A stretch of DNA of 40,227 bases, from positions 20,702-60,928 of the forward strand of contig NZ_VLJN01000067.1 of assembly GCF_007829435.1 (NCBI RefSeq), read 5' to 3'. The translations under genes and the position numbers were made by a program. This DNA comes from Cupriavidus gilardii J11. GTDB lineage: Bacteria; Pseudomonadota; Gammaproteobacteria; Burkholderiales; Burkholderiaceae. Within the stretch, counting starts at the first letter, position 1. Every line of letters begins with the position of its first letter. The notes beneath the pieces were generated by a model. The model was given only the letters and a program-made list of their open reading frames with translations, was not told the DNA's origin and searched no databases. Shown one piece after another: positions 1-14,527 of this stretch.

Positions 1-895
1 CCGCCTGCGGCACCAGCTTCTCCCGCGTGCCCCAGATGCGCAATTCGCGCGTCAGCACGCCCATCGGCTTGCCGGCCGCCAGCCCTTGCCGGACCTTGGA
101 TAATACGCGAATTTCCTCGGTCAGCGCCCACAGCACCAGCACCGTGGCCTCGCCCTCGCCGCGCAGCCCTTCCAGCATGCGCACCAGCCGAGGCACGTCG
201 CCGGCCAGCATGGCCTCGGACAGCTTGAAGACATCGTAGCGCGCGACGTTGAGCACCGCGTCGTGCACCTGGTCGAAGGTCAGCGTGCCGGCCGGATAAA
301 GCAGACCCAGCTTCTGGATCTCCTGATGCGCGGCCAGCAGGTTGCCTTCCACCTTGTCGGCGACGAATTGCAGCGCGCGCCGCCCGGCCTCGCCCGGCTC
401 GACGCGCTGGTCCTGCAGCGCCAGGCGTTCGGCCACCCAGGCCGGCAGCCGCGCGCGATCGACGTTATCGACCTTGATCGACACACCGGCCGCATCGAGC
501 GCCTGGAACCACGCCGACTTGGACGCGGCGAAGTCGAGCCGCGGCAGCGTGATCAGCATCACCACATCGGCCGACGGCTGCGCCGCCACCGCGCGCAGCA
601 CCTCGCCGCCTTCCTTGCCCGGTTTGCCGGACGGGATGCGCAGCTCGACGATCTTGCGGTCGCCGAACAGCGACATCGACTGCTGCGCCTCCAGCAGCTG
701 GCCCCACTGAAAACCCCGCTCCGACACCAGCACCTCGCGCTCGCTGAAGCCCGCCTCGCGCGCCGCGGCGCGCAGGCGATCGACGGCCTCCAGCACCAGC
801 AGGTGCTCGTCGCCGTGCACGATGTAAAGCGGCGCGAGGCCACGCGCCTGCGCCTGGCGCAGATGGGCGTCGAGAGCGTCGAGCTTGAGCTGCAT
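1..895 (-). CDS. holA: DNA polymerase III delta subunit (partial, C-terminus outside window)
   Basis: Delta subunit of the clamp loader, which opens the beta sliding clamp and loads it onto primed DNA. The reading frame is open from the ATG at 893-895 to the window edge, about 298 codons of a family usually near 340, so roughly the last 40-50 residues are missing. The N-terminus MQLKLDALDAHL, the following PLYIVHGDEHLLVLEAVDRL and the segment LRIPSGKPGKEGGEVL are typical of HolA; the AAA+-like N-terminal domain, middle domain and start of the collar domain are present. It lies 54 bp downstream of lptE on the same strand, the usual leuS-lptE-holA order of Burkholderiaceae, linking replication to LPS transport only by operon position. 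Confidence 0.93.
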   Translation of the reverse strand, partial: MQLKLDALDAHLRQAQARGLAPLYIVHGDEHLLVLEAVDRLRAAAREAGFSEREVLVSERGFQWGQLLEAQQSMSLFGDRKIVELRIPSGKPGKEGGEVLRAVAAQPSADVVMLITLPRLDFAASKSAWFQALDAAGVSIKVDNVDRARLPAWVAERLALQDQRVEPGEAGRRALQFVADKVEGNLLAAHQEIQKLGLLYPAGTLTFDQVHDAVLNVARYDVFKLSEAMLAGDVPRLVRMLEGLRGEGEATVLVLWALTEEIRVLSKVRQGLAAGKPMGVLTRELRIWGTREKLVPQA

Positions 896-949
896 GCCGG
901 ATGCCTCGGCGCTAACCGGTGAATGCAATGGCGTGTCTGGCCACGCGCA

Positions 950-1456
950 TCAGGCGGCCTTCGCCGCCGTCAGGCGCCGGAACAGCTGCTGCACGATGTC
1001 GCGCTGCATGTCGCGATACAGCTGCGCTTCCTCGTAGTCCTTGGCCAGCGCGTTGGCTTCGTTGTACGTCAGGTCGCGCGTCAGGATCAGCTGCGACGGC
1101 GGAATCAGTATCTGGCCCGACGGCGAGCGCAGGCGGAACGTGAAGCGCTGCGTCAGCCGGTACTCGCGCACCACGCCGGTGGTGGTGATCGACAGCACGG
1201 TCTTGGTGCGGTTGTCTTCCAGCACGTCGAGCAGCGCGTCGGCGTCCTTGGGGTCGCGGACCACGATGGTGTCCGAGCCACCGCGGATCGCCCGCGTCAG
1301 GTCAGCCGCCATCGGCGAGTTTGGCGGCATGCCGAGGTAGAGCCGCTTGAACGCGAAGTCGGCGGTGCCGCGCATATGGAAGCCGCAGCCGGCCAGCACA
1401 CCGGCGGCCAGCAAGGCGGACAACACGGCGCGGCGATGCGGATTGGGTCGGTCCAT
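950..1456 (-). CDS. lptE: LPS-assembly lipoprotein LptE
   Basis: Outer-membrane lipoprotein that plugs the LptD barrel and helps deliver lipopolysaccharide to the cell surface. The 168-residue product has a positively charged n-region (MDRPNPHRR), a hydrophobic stretch at about residues 10-20 and a lipobox LAGC with Cys24 as lipidation site. The mature start GFHMRGTADFAFKRLYL is the LptE signature, followed by the long beta-rich domain. Length fits the family. It sits between leuS (68 bp upstream) and holA (54 bp downstream), all on minus and probably co-transcribed. Identification rests on the GFxxRG motif plus position; sequence conservation in this family is otherwise low. Confidence 0.93.
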   Translation of the reverse strand: MDRPNPHRRAVLSALLAAGVLAGCGFHMRGTADFAFKRLYLGMPPNSPMAADLTRAIRGGSDTIVVRDPKDADALLDVLEDNRTKTVLSITTTGVVREYRLTQRFTFRLRSPSGQILIPPSQLILTRDLTYNEANALAKDYEEAQLYRDMQRDIVQQLFRRLTAAKAA

Positions 1457-1524
1457 GGTCGGCTCCTGTATTGCGATGCGAATGCGCTAATGGGTGCTGG
1501 GCAGCGCGCGGGACGTGTCCGCGA

Positions 1525-5201
<3,677 letters not shown>

Positions 5202-5368
5202 GGCGAGTCAGTTCCCGGGTGGGTTCCCTGCCCTCGCGGCAAGGAACGGTGGACAGAAAAAAGTGAGGGTAGCGAAGCCAGCGGCGGCGTCACGCATCGA
5301 TGCACGCCGCCGTTTGGCGAAGACAGGACACTACGGCAGGCGGCCAACAAAGCGCGTGCCGCGCGCCG

Positions 5369-5959
5369 TCATTTGGTCATATTGAGGCTGGCGTCCGCTG
5401 GCGCGGCGCTGGCCGCCTGCTCGGTCGTGCCGTCGCCGGGCACGCCGGACTGGCCCACCGGCCGGGGCGCGGCTTCGGTCGCCTTCGCGCTTTCCTTGTC
5501 TTCGGCCTTCTGCTGGTCCGCCTTGGCGCGCGGGCCGCCCTTGATGCCGTCGATTTCGGCGATCAGCTCATACTCGGACGGCAGCTCGTCGCCGGTAAAG
5601 CGTACCAGCCTGTCGTTCTCGAAGAACACCGTGAAGCGGCGCTGCTGCACCACCTGGGTATTGCCACGCTTGAACGAGAACACGTAGTCCCAGCGATTGG
5701 CATGGAACACATCGGTCAACAGCGGCGTGCCGAGCAGGAAGCGCACCTGGTCCCGCGTCATGCCCTCGCGCAGTTGCGCGGCGGCCTCGCGGGACACAAA
5801 GTTCCCTTGCACGATATTGATTCGATAGGGCGTGATCGCGCTGGCGATCTTCCGTGATGTGCTGTCGTAGGTGGAACACGCGGCGGCGGTGAGCGCGACG
5901 GCCGCCAGCAGGGTCGTGAGTCGCGCAGGGCGCAGGACGGACGATCGAATGGAATCCAT
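5369..5959 (-). CDS. bamE: Outer membrane protein assembly factor BamE (SmpA/OmlA)
   Basis: Lipoprotein of the BAM complex that inserts beta-barrel proteins in the outer membrane. The 196-residue product has a signal peptide with lipobox TAAAC (Cys28). The SmpA/OmlA domain follows (about 40-130) with YRINIVQGNFVS, EGMTRDQVRFLLGTPLL and RWDYVFSFKRG, the hallmark motifs. The C-terminal 65 residues are an Ala/Pro/Lys-rich tail of low complexity, common in Cupriavidus/Ralstonia homologues and probably disordered. It is transcribed away from fur, with 229 bp between the two starts, an arrangement (omlA-fur) conserved in many proteobacteria. Confidence 0.95.
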   Translation of the reverse strand: MDSIRSSVLRPARLTTLLAAVALTAAACSTYDSTSRKIASAITPYRINIVQGNFVSREAAAQLREGMTRDQVRFLLGTPLLTDVFHANRWDYVFSFKRGNTQVVQQRRFTVFFENDRLVRFTGDELPSEYELIAEIDGIKGGPRAKADQQKAEDKESAKATEAAPRPVGQSGVPGDGTTEQAASAAPADASLNMTK

Positions 5960-6188
5960 GTAACTCGCTGATCTCGCTACCGAAAGGGGTGGAAGGTTCG
6001 CGCACGCGCCGGGATGGCGGCGGGCGCGCGAGATGCCGGTTGCGTCGGCGGCACACCAGTGCGGACCCGGGAATGGTCACGCGGCGGGTGCCGCCTGTGC
6101 CCTTCACGCCAGTGGCGCCGGGCGACTTTTGTCGGCAAAACCCTTATGATTCAACAATCCAGACATTGTACTCTAGGGAGTCACGCCC

Positions 6189-6620
6189 ATGCCGAGTCCG
6201 GCGGAACTCAAAAACATCGGTCTGAAGGCGACGGTGCCGCGGCTGAAGATCCTCGAAATCTTCCAGACCAGCGAACAGCGGCACCTCAGCGCGGAAGACG
6301 TCTATCGCATCCTGCTCAACGAGCATATGGACATCGGCCTGGCCACGGTGTACCGCGTATTGACGCAGTTCGAGCAGGCGGGCCTGCTGTCCCGCAACAA
6401 CTTCGAATCAGGCAAGGCCATCTTCGAACTGAACGAGGGCAAGCACCACGATCACCTGGTGTGCCTCGACTGCGGCCGCGTCGAGGAATTCTTCGACGCC
6501 GAGATCGAGCAGCGCCAGCAGAGCATCGCTCGCGAGCGGGGCTTCGCACTGCAGGAGCATGCGCTGTCGCTGTACGGCAATTGCACCAAGACCGCCTGTC
6601 CTTACCGCATCAAGCGCTGA
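6189..6620 (+). CDS. fur: Ferric uptake regulator Fur
   Basis: Iron-responsive transcriptional repressor that binds DNA as a metal-loaded dimer. The 143-residue protein has the N-terminal winged helix (about 1-83, with [20 protein letters not shown] as recognition region). The C-terminal dimerisation domain carries [10 protein letters not shown] (86-95: His86, His87, His89, Cys92, Cys95) and a second pair Cys132/Cys137. The start is the ATG at 6189, preceded by a GGGAG-type ribosome binding site. A TATGAT hexamer at 6145-6150 could be a -10 element but has no convincing -35. No clear 19-bp Fur box was found in the bamE-fur gap, so autoregulation is not supported by what is visible. Confidence 0.98.
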   Translation: MPSPAELKNIGLKATVPRLKILEIFQTSEQRHLSAEDVYRILLNEHMDIGLATVYRVLTQFEQAGLLSRNNFESGKAIFELNEGKHHDHLVCLDCGRVEEFFDAEIEQRQQSIARERGFALQEHALSLYGNCTKTACPYRIKR

Positions 6621-6629
6621 CCCCGACTC

Positions 6630-6655
6630 CCCCTCTCCCGCTCGCGGGAGAGGGG
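6630..6655. terminator. Perfect 11-bp hairpin between convergent fur and LysR genes
   Basis: CCCCTCTCCCG / CGGGAGAGGGG with a CTCG loop, a perfect stem ten bases after the fur stop. There is no T-run on either side, so it is not a classic intrinsic terminator. Its position between converging genes suggests a transcription or RNA-decay barrier. It is also typical of a dispersed CCCTCTCCC element, related to the 15-mers at 19904, 23421 and 39731. Confidence 0.6.
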
Positions 6656-6679
6656 CCGGGGGAGAGGCAGTCTCAGCGC

Positions 6680-7666
6680 TCAGCCGTGGGCCTCCACGGC
6701 ATCCACAAGCTCCACGCCTTTCACTCCCACCTTCGCCCCCACGAATTCCCCCACCACCTCCCGGAACAGCCCGCGCGCCCACACCAGCATCGGATGGGTA
6801 TTGCGGCTGCGGTGCCAGAACATGTTCAGGCCGACGGTCGTGTCGATATCCGCGGGCAACGGGAACGCCTGCAAGCCGTAGGTCTTGCAGGCGATGTCCT
6901 TCGTCAGCGTATTGACGGTGAATATCAGATCGGTTTGCGCCGCCAGTTCGGCCTGCGCGCGCCACGAATGAACCGTCATGGTCGGTTTGCGCTTCAGGCC
7001 CCGCTGCTGCAGTGCGTAGTCGAGCGGAATCAGCGCGGGCGCCTGCCGTCCCGACGCGCCGGGATGCGCCATGAAGATATGGCCGCATTCCAGGTACTGT
7101 TCCAGCGTGCAGCCATGCCTGAGCACCGGATGGTCGGCGCGCGCGCAAACCCACAGGTTCAGCGCCGCCACCGTTTCCTCGACGATCTCCGGATGTCCGG
7201 TCGGATGCGGGGAGAACGCCAGGTCCAGTTCGTTGGCACGCATCGACGCGACGTCGGTTTCCCACGACGGCGACTCGAGCAGACGGATATGAAGGTCCGG
7301 CGCCAGTTGCTGGATGCGCAGCACGAAACGATTGAACACCGTGTCGCCAAGCTCGGCCGAGAAGCCGATATTGAGGACACCGGAAGCGATGGCGGGATCG
7401 AACGACTCCACGTCGCCCTGGTTGATCGAGGCCCACAGATCGAGCATCTCGCGCACCTTGGGGCCCAGCTCCAGTGCCCGGGGCGTTGGCGTCAGACCGT
7501 GCGGGACGCGGATGAACAGTGGGTCGCCGAAGATCTCGCGCAGGCGACCAAGCGAGTGCGACACGGCCGGCGCGGTCATATGCATTTTCTCGGCGACGTA
7601 GGTCGCGTTGCGCTTGCTGAGCAGCTCGGTAAAGATCACGAGCAGCTTGGTGTCAACGTTCACCAT
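6680..7666 (-). CDS. LysR-type transcriptional regulator
   Basis: Transcription factor of the LysR family, 328 residues from the ATG at 7664-7666. The N-terminal winged HTH (about 1-65) reads LLSKRNATYVAEKMHMTAPAVSHSLGRLR, then FGDPLFIRVPHGLTPTPRA, the LTTR linker start. This wording is closest to the NodD/LeuO-like subgroup. The C-terminal effector domain (about 90-305) is of the periplasmic-binding-protein type. An AGGAAG sequence lies upstream of the start; a GTG six bases earlier (giving two extra residues) is an equally possible start. It follows gap on the same strand but behind the gap terminator, so it probably has its own promoter. Target genes and effector are unknown; the usual divergent LTTR target is absent here. 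Confidence 0.92.
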   Translation of the reverse strand: MVNVDTKLLVIFTELLSKRNATYVAEKMHMTAPAVSHSLGRLREIFGDPLFIRVPHGLTPTPRALELGPKVREMLDLWASINQGDVESFDPAIASGVLNIGFSAELGDTVFNRFVLRIQQLAPDLHIRLLESPSWETDVASMRANELDLAFSPHPTGHPEIVEETVAALNLWVCARADHPVLRHGCTLEQYLECGHIFMAHPGASGRQAPALIPLDYALQQRGLKRKPTMTVHSWRAQAELAAQTDLIFTVNTLTKDIACKTYGLQAFPLPADIDTTVGLNMFWHRSRNTHPMLVWARGLFREVVGEFVGAKVGVKGVELVDAVEAHG

Positions 7667-7804
7667 GATCACGCCACTTCCTGGTTCGTATTGCTTTTTT
7701 CGGACGGGCATCGAATGCCCGCGAGGCCCGCCTGCGCGGGGCCATGCGGCTAGTTTAAGATCAAATCGCCACTTGGTGGCATCGAAAACGGCATATTTGC
7801 CGCA

Positions 7805-7833
7805 ATCGGAACCCCACCGTGGTGGGGTCCGAT
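7805..7833. promoter_or_regulatory. Hyphenated palindrome upstream of the LysR-type gene
   Basis: ATCGGAACCCCACC, then GT, then GGTGGGGTCCGAT: arms of 14 and 13 bases that match except for one extra A. It lies about 140 bp upstream of the LysR start and about 40 bp after the gap terminator. It could be a regulator operator or an RNA hairpin in a leader. There is no run of T after it on minus. Confidence 0.4.
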
Positions 7834-7871
7834 GCAGCATAAGGCATATTCTTCCAAGGTTTGACAAACAA

Positions 7872-7895
7872 AAACGGCGCCCGAAGGCGCCGTTT
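7872..7895 (-). terminator. Intrinsic terminator of gap
   Basis: AAACGGCGCC / GGCGCCGTTT, a perfect 10-bp stem with a four-base loop (TTCG as read on minus), followed on minus by a T-rich stretch (TTTTTGTTTGT). It starts 54 bases after the gap stop and is a textbook Rho-independent terminator. Confidence 0.92.
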
Positions 7896-7948
7896 CTGTT
7901 GGCCGCACCGCCGCGGTCCGGGGGCCACAGCGGCCATGGCGCGCGGAA

Positions 7949-11086
<3,138 letters not shown>

Positions 11087-11088
<2 letters not shown>

Positions 11089-12079
11089 GCGGCGGGAAAT
11101 AGGCGGCGGGAAAAGCGCGATTTTACCAGAAGGAGGCGACGTTTCCGGCGGCACGGCCGCCTCTGCGGGCGTTGCCGCACCATGGACCGAATGGCTTGCC
11201 GACGGCGTCGGCACCACGCTGGCCGGCGTCATGCCGCGCGCCAGCGTGCGGTCGGCCCACCAGCACATCGAAATCGGCTGGCATGCGGTGTTTGGCCATG
11301 TGTTCCGGCTCGATGGCCGCGTGATGAGCGCCGAAGCGGATGCCTTCATCCAGCATGAAGCGATGGTGCATCCGCTCGCCGTGGTGCACGGGCACCCCCG
11401 GCATGCGCTGGTGGTGGGCGGCGGCGACGGCGGATCGGCGCGCGAACTGCTGCGCCTTCCCGACATGGCGTCGGTGACGGTCGCGGAGCTGGATCCGCAA
11501 GTCGTCACGCTGGCCCGCCGCTGGCTGCCCGGCATTCACGATGGTGCGCTCGACGACCCCCGGGTCGCGCTGCGCTTTGGCGACGGGCTGGCCGCGATGC
11601 TCGCGCTGCACGATGCCGGGCGTCGCTTCGACCTGCTGATCTACGATCTGACCGAGGCCGACGATGGTGGGCCGGCCGCCGCGCTGTTTGCCGAGGCCGG
11701 ACTGGCGGCGGCCCGCGCATGCCTGGCGCCCGCGGGCATCATGTCGCTGCATCTCGGCCCGCCCTTTCACCGCCCGGCCGGTGCCCGCGCGCTGCTGGCG
11801 CGGCTGCGCCGCGCCTTCACCCACGTCGCCGTGATGACGGTGACGATCCCTGTCTACGGCGCGCCCTGGGCCATCGCCGTCGCCAGCGATGCGCACGATG
11901 TCGCCGCCGCCGATGCCACGATACTGCAGCAGCGCCTGCGCGATTGGCGGCTCGACGGCGCGCTCGGCTTTTACGATGCCGCCATGCACCGCGCGCTGTT
12001 CACGCTGCCGCGCCATCTTCGCATCGCCCTCGGCTTGGAACACGGCGGCGAGGACGGCGGCGGCCCCGCGACGGCATGA
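11087..12079 (+). CDS. Spermidine synthase-like (polyamine aminopropyltransferase fold) protein
   Basis: Rossmann-fold protein of the SpeE family, 330 residues as annotated. Visible motifs are [22 protein letters not shown] (75-96), the S-adenosyl-type loop [13 protein letters not shown] (109-121), acidic Glu135 at the end of beta 2 (VAELD), and [17 protein letters not shown] (185-201), with Asp187 in the place of the catalytic aspartate. The usual DEFxYxE reads DAFIQHE, so the tyrosine that contacts the polyamine is not kept and substrate is uncertain. The first ATG (11087) has GAGG six bases upstream. A stronger AGGAGG at 11131-11136 has no ATG, GTG or TTG at the right distance. The first about 35 residues are low-complexity, so the true start may differ. 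Confidence 0.8.
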
Positions 12080-12120
12080 TATGCTCGGCGCACTGCCGCG
12101 GCCCCATGCAGGAGATCATC

Positions 12121-12579
12121 ATGACGCGACCCGCCAACACGCCCTGGCTCACACCGTATTTGACGGTCGGCGATGCACGCCGGTCCCTGAACTTCTACCG
12201 GAGCGCATTCGGCTTCAGCGCCGGCAATGTCGTCGACGAGAACGGCGTGCCCACGCATGCGGAGATGCACTACAAGGGCGAACTGATCGTGATGTTCGCG
12301 CCCGAGGGCGCGTGGGGCAGCACCGCACGCACGCCGCGCTCCACCGGCATCGAATGCCCGCAGACCTTCTACCTATACTGCGACGATGTCGATGCAATGC
12401 ACGCGCGCGCGGTGGCGGCCGGCGCGACCAGCCTGATGGGCCCGGCCGACCAGTTCTGGGGCGACCGCTACTGCATGGTCGAAGACCCGGACGGTTATCG
12501 CTGGGGCTTCGCCCGGCCGCTGGAACGCTCCGCCAACAGCCAATCCGCATCCGCCGCGTCTCCGCCCGAAGCCGCCTGA
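12121..12579 (+). CDS. VOC-fold (glyoxalase/bleomycin-resistance, PhnB-like) protein
   Basis: Small vicinal-oxygen-chelate fold protein of 152 residues. The N-terminal module TPYLTVGDARRSLNFYRSAFGF and C-terminal ADQFWGDRYCMVEDPDGYRWGFA are the standard paired beta-alpha-beta repeats; HAEMHYKGELIVMF supplies a first-module strand. The last about 20 residues are Ala/Ser/Pro-rich. The start at 12121 is chosen because AGGAG (12110-12114) sits six bases before it; an in-frame ATG at 12106 overlaps that site. It follows the spermidine-synthase-like gene by 41 bp on the same strand. VOC proteins cover isomerases, dioxygenases and drug-binding proteins, so no substrate can be given. Confidence 0.88.
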   Translation: MTRPANTPWLTPYLTVGDARRSLNFYRSAFGFSAGNVVDENGVPTHAEMHYKGELIVMFAPEGAWGSTARTPRSTGIECPQTFYLYCDDVDAMHARAVAAGATSLMGPADQFWGDRYCMVEDPDGYRWGFARPLERSANSQSASAASPPEAA

Positions 12580-12669
12580 TGACCCGCGCGTGGACGCCAT
12601 GCCGTCCACGCGCGCCATTCGCGCATTTCGCATCCCTTTCGCCATACCGCCGCCGTTCCCGCCGACTCG

Positions 12670-13416
12670 ATGCCACCCCGTTTTTTCGTCGACACCGTTC
12701 TTTCCCCCGATACGGATCTGCCGCTGCCCGAGTCCGTGGTGCGGCATGTGCAGGTGCTGCGCCTGGCTCCCGGCGAACCGATGGTGCTGTTCGATGGCCG
12801 GGGCGGCAGCCACGCCGCCACGCTCGCGGACATCGGCAAGCGTCATGCGGTGGCGCGCGTGGGCCCGCACGATGCGACCGAATGCGAGCTGCCTTACCGG
12901 GTCACGCTGGCGCAGGGCATCGCCGGCGGCGACAAGATGGACTGGCTGATCGAGAAGGCGGTGGAGCTGGGCGTCGGCGCCATCCAGCCGCTGCAGACTG
13001 GCCGTGCGGTGGTGCGGCTCAGCGGTGAACGCGCGCAACGCCGTCAAGCGCACTGGCAGGCGCTGGTCACGGCCGCCTGCGAGCAATGCGGCCGCAATCG
13101 GCTGCCATCGGTGGCGCCGGTGGCGGGACTTCCGGAATGGCTGGCGACACTGGACCCGGGCGCGGGCCAGCGGCTGATGCTGTCGCCCCGCGCCACGCAC
13201 GGGCTGGTGGCGCTGGCGCGGGCGCAGCGCGACGACTGGATCGCGCGCGGGGTGGTGCTGCTGATCGGCCCGGAGGGTGGGCTGTCACCACAGGAGGAGG
13301 AAATGGCGGCGGCGAACGGATTCACCCCCGTCTCGCTGGGACCGCGCATTCTGCGCACCGAGAGCGCCGGGCTCGCCTGCCTGGCCGCGCTCAACGCGGT
13401 CCTCGGGGGATTCTGA
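12670..13416 (+). CDS. rsmE: 16S rRNA m3U1498 methyltransferase RsmE
   Basis: SPOUT-class methyltransferase that methylates N3 of U1498 in 16S rRNA using SAM. 248 residues, the family length. The N-terminal PUA-like domain (MPPRFFVDTVLS to about 70) has HVQVLRLAPGE. The knot contains DKMDWLIEKAVELGVGAIQPL, EQCGRNRLP, LLIGPEGGLSPQEEE (GPEGG at 200-204) and LGPRILRTESAGLA, all diagnostic. It runs toward the barstar-like gene and ends about 60 bp before a shared hairpin. 90 bp without a gene separates it from the VOC protein. Confidence 0.97.
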   Translation: MPPRFFVDTVLSPDTDLPLPESVVRHVQVLRLAPGEPMVLFDGRGGSHAATLADIGKRHAVARVGPHDATECELPYRVTLAQGIAGGDKMDWLIEKAVELGVGAIQPLQTGRAVVRLSGERAQRRQAHWQALVTAACEQCGRNRLPSVAPVAGLPEWLATLDPGAGQRLMLSPRATHGLVALARAQRDDWIARGVVLLIGPEGGLSPQEEEMAAANGFTPVSLGPRILRTESAGLACLAALNAVLGGF

Positions 13417-13474
13417 TCCTTGCGACGCCCGCCCGTCCCCGCGACGGGAGGAATGACCGGCAGATACAAAGCGA

Positions 13475-13496
13475 AAGGCCCGCATCGGCGGGCCTT
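13475..13496 (-). terminator. Hairpin terminator between convergent rsmE and barstar-like genes
   Basis: AAGGCCCGC / GCGGGCCTT, a perfect 9-bp stem with a four-base loop. On minus it is followed by TTTCGCTTTGT, enough T for intrinsic termination of the ribonuclease-barstar transcript. On plus (rsmE) it lacks a T-run but could act as a weak bidirectional stop. Confidence 0.75.
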
Positions 13497-13550
13497 GGCA
13501 TCATCGAAAGCCGGTGTCGAACCCCGCGCCGCGAAAAGCGCGGCGCCGGC

Positions 13551-14156
13551 TTACGCGAACGAATAGAACACGCGGAACTGCACCCGGCGTTCGGCCCAGA
13601 ATTCGGCCGCGTCGCGGAACACGTCGAGCAGCGTTTCGCGTGCTTCCTTGTCAAACTTCTGCGCGACCGGCAGCCCTTCGAGCACGATCACGAAACCGGG
13701 CTGCGCGCCCGCCTTGTGGATCAGGTCGGTCAGGCAGTCGGCCAGCGCGTCGTAGTTCTTGCCGAAGTGCTTCGGAAACAGGAACGCGGTGGCGATGGTT
13801 TCGAGCACCTCGCCCTTGGTGGCGCAGTGCGAGCAATTGGCGTACAGGAAATGCTGGCCCAGATCGGCCGCGGCCTGCGCCAGTTCGGGCACGCGGAACG
13901 CGCGGATCGACTGGACGATATTGGGACGGACGGTCTTGAACAGGTTCAACGCCGCCTCGCGGCCACAGGGAACTTCGGTGCCGCAGTCGGGCGACGCGGG
14001 GGGAAGCCGGTTGTGCGCGACCTCATAGCGGGGCATCATCAGCACACTGTCATAAAGGTTCTGGGCATGTTGCTGCGCCCGCTGCCAGCCATCTCCGGCG
14101 CCGCGCTCTTCGCGGGCGGCTAGGGCGTCGCCCAGTCCGAAAATGTCAGTCATCAT
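13551..14156 (-). CDS. Barstar-family ribonuclease inhibitor with N-terminal extension
   Basis: Predicted cytoplasmic inhibitor of the ribonuclease encoded just upstream. The C-terminal about 90 residues of 201 match barstar: FPKHFGKNYDALADCLTDL (128-146) aligns with the inhibitory helix of barstar, with Asp136 and Asp140 in the positions of barstar Asp35 and Asp39, which contact the barnase active site. FVIVLEGLPVAQKF and LLDVFRDAAEFW are the next strand and helix. Barstar itself is about 90 residues; here about 110 extra residues precede the domain, with Cys58/Cys64 and Cys108-x-x-Cys111 as possible metal-binding or disulfide pairs. Its ATG overlaps the ribonuclease stop codon by four bases (ATGA, 14153-14156), indicating translational coupling. 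Confidence 0.88.
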   Translation of the reverse strand: MMTDIFGLGDALAAREERGAGDGWQRAQQHAQNLYDSVLMMPRYEVAHNRLPPASPDCGTEVPCGREAALNLFKTVRPNIVQSIRAFRVPELAQAAADLGQHFLYANCSHCATKGEVLETIATAFLFPKHFGKNYDALADCLTDLIHKAGAQPGFVIVLEGLPVAQKFDKEARETLLDVFRDAAEFWAERRVQFRVFYSFA

Positions 14157-14527
14157 CTGGTTATCCGTTTGAAGCTGTTGTAGTGGTCTTCCGTGTAATA
14201 GCAGTCGTTGACGGCGCGCTCGGCGCCGCCACAGACGATGCGCTTCGCCCCCCGATTGCGGCTGCCTGGCTTTGCAACCGTATATTCACGGTAATAGCCG
14301 CGCGGTTGCCGCGGCAGGATGCGTTCGTAGTTGCCAAACCGGGAACCGTCCTTGGCATAGGGATAAGGTCCGCCGGCTTCGATGCGCTGCAGGGTCCGCT
14401 GTGCTTCATTGGGCAATTGCTGCACCGCAATGGTTCCCAGCCCGTTCCAATCCCGCACCGGCTCTTGCCTGGCCGCGACCGGCTGCGACAGGGCGGCGGC
14501 CACGGCGACACCGCCCAGTAGCCGCAT
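14153..14527 (-). CDS. Secreted barnase-like guanyl-specific ribonuclease
   Basis: Microbial RNase of the N1/T1/barnase family, cleaving single-stranded RNA by transesterification, probably exported. With the ATG at 14525-14527 it is 124 residues with a signal-like N-terminus (MRLLGGVAVAAALSQPVAA, about 1-19). The catalytic domain shows RFGNYERILP, YYREYTV, KRIVCGG and TEDHYNSFKRI. Glu81, Arg96 and His115 sit where barnase has Glu73, Arg87 and His102. Cys99/Cys109 could form a disulfide. The frame stays open to 14662; a GTG at 14570-14572 or the ATG at 14660 would give a longer, more basic n-region, and none has a clear ribosome binding site. The next gene is the barstar-like inhibitor. Confidence 0.87.
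   Translation of the reverse strand: MRLLGGVAVAAALSQPVAARQEPVRDWNGLGTIAVQQLPNEAQRTLQRIEAGGPYPYAKDGSRFGNYERILPRQPRGYYREYTVAKPGSRNRGAKRIVCGGAERAVNDCYYTEDHYNSFKRITR

Noticed and set aside
5960-6188. Fur box between bamE and fur
   Set aside because: No AT-rich GATAATGATAATCATTATC-like site; the region is GC-rich except near 6130-6175.
13951-14156. Toxin-antitoxin module of a classical type II family at the RNase/barstar pair
   Set aside because: The RNase has a signal-like N-terminus and barnase catalytic residues, so a secreted RNase with immunity protein fits better than an intracellular TA pair, and no antitoxin DNA-binding domain is present.
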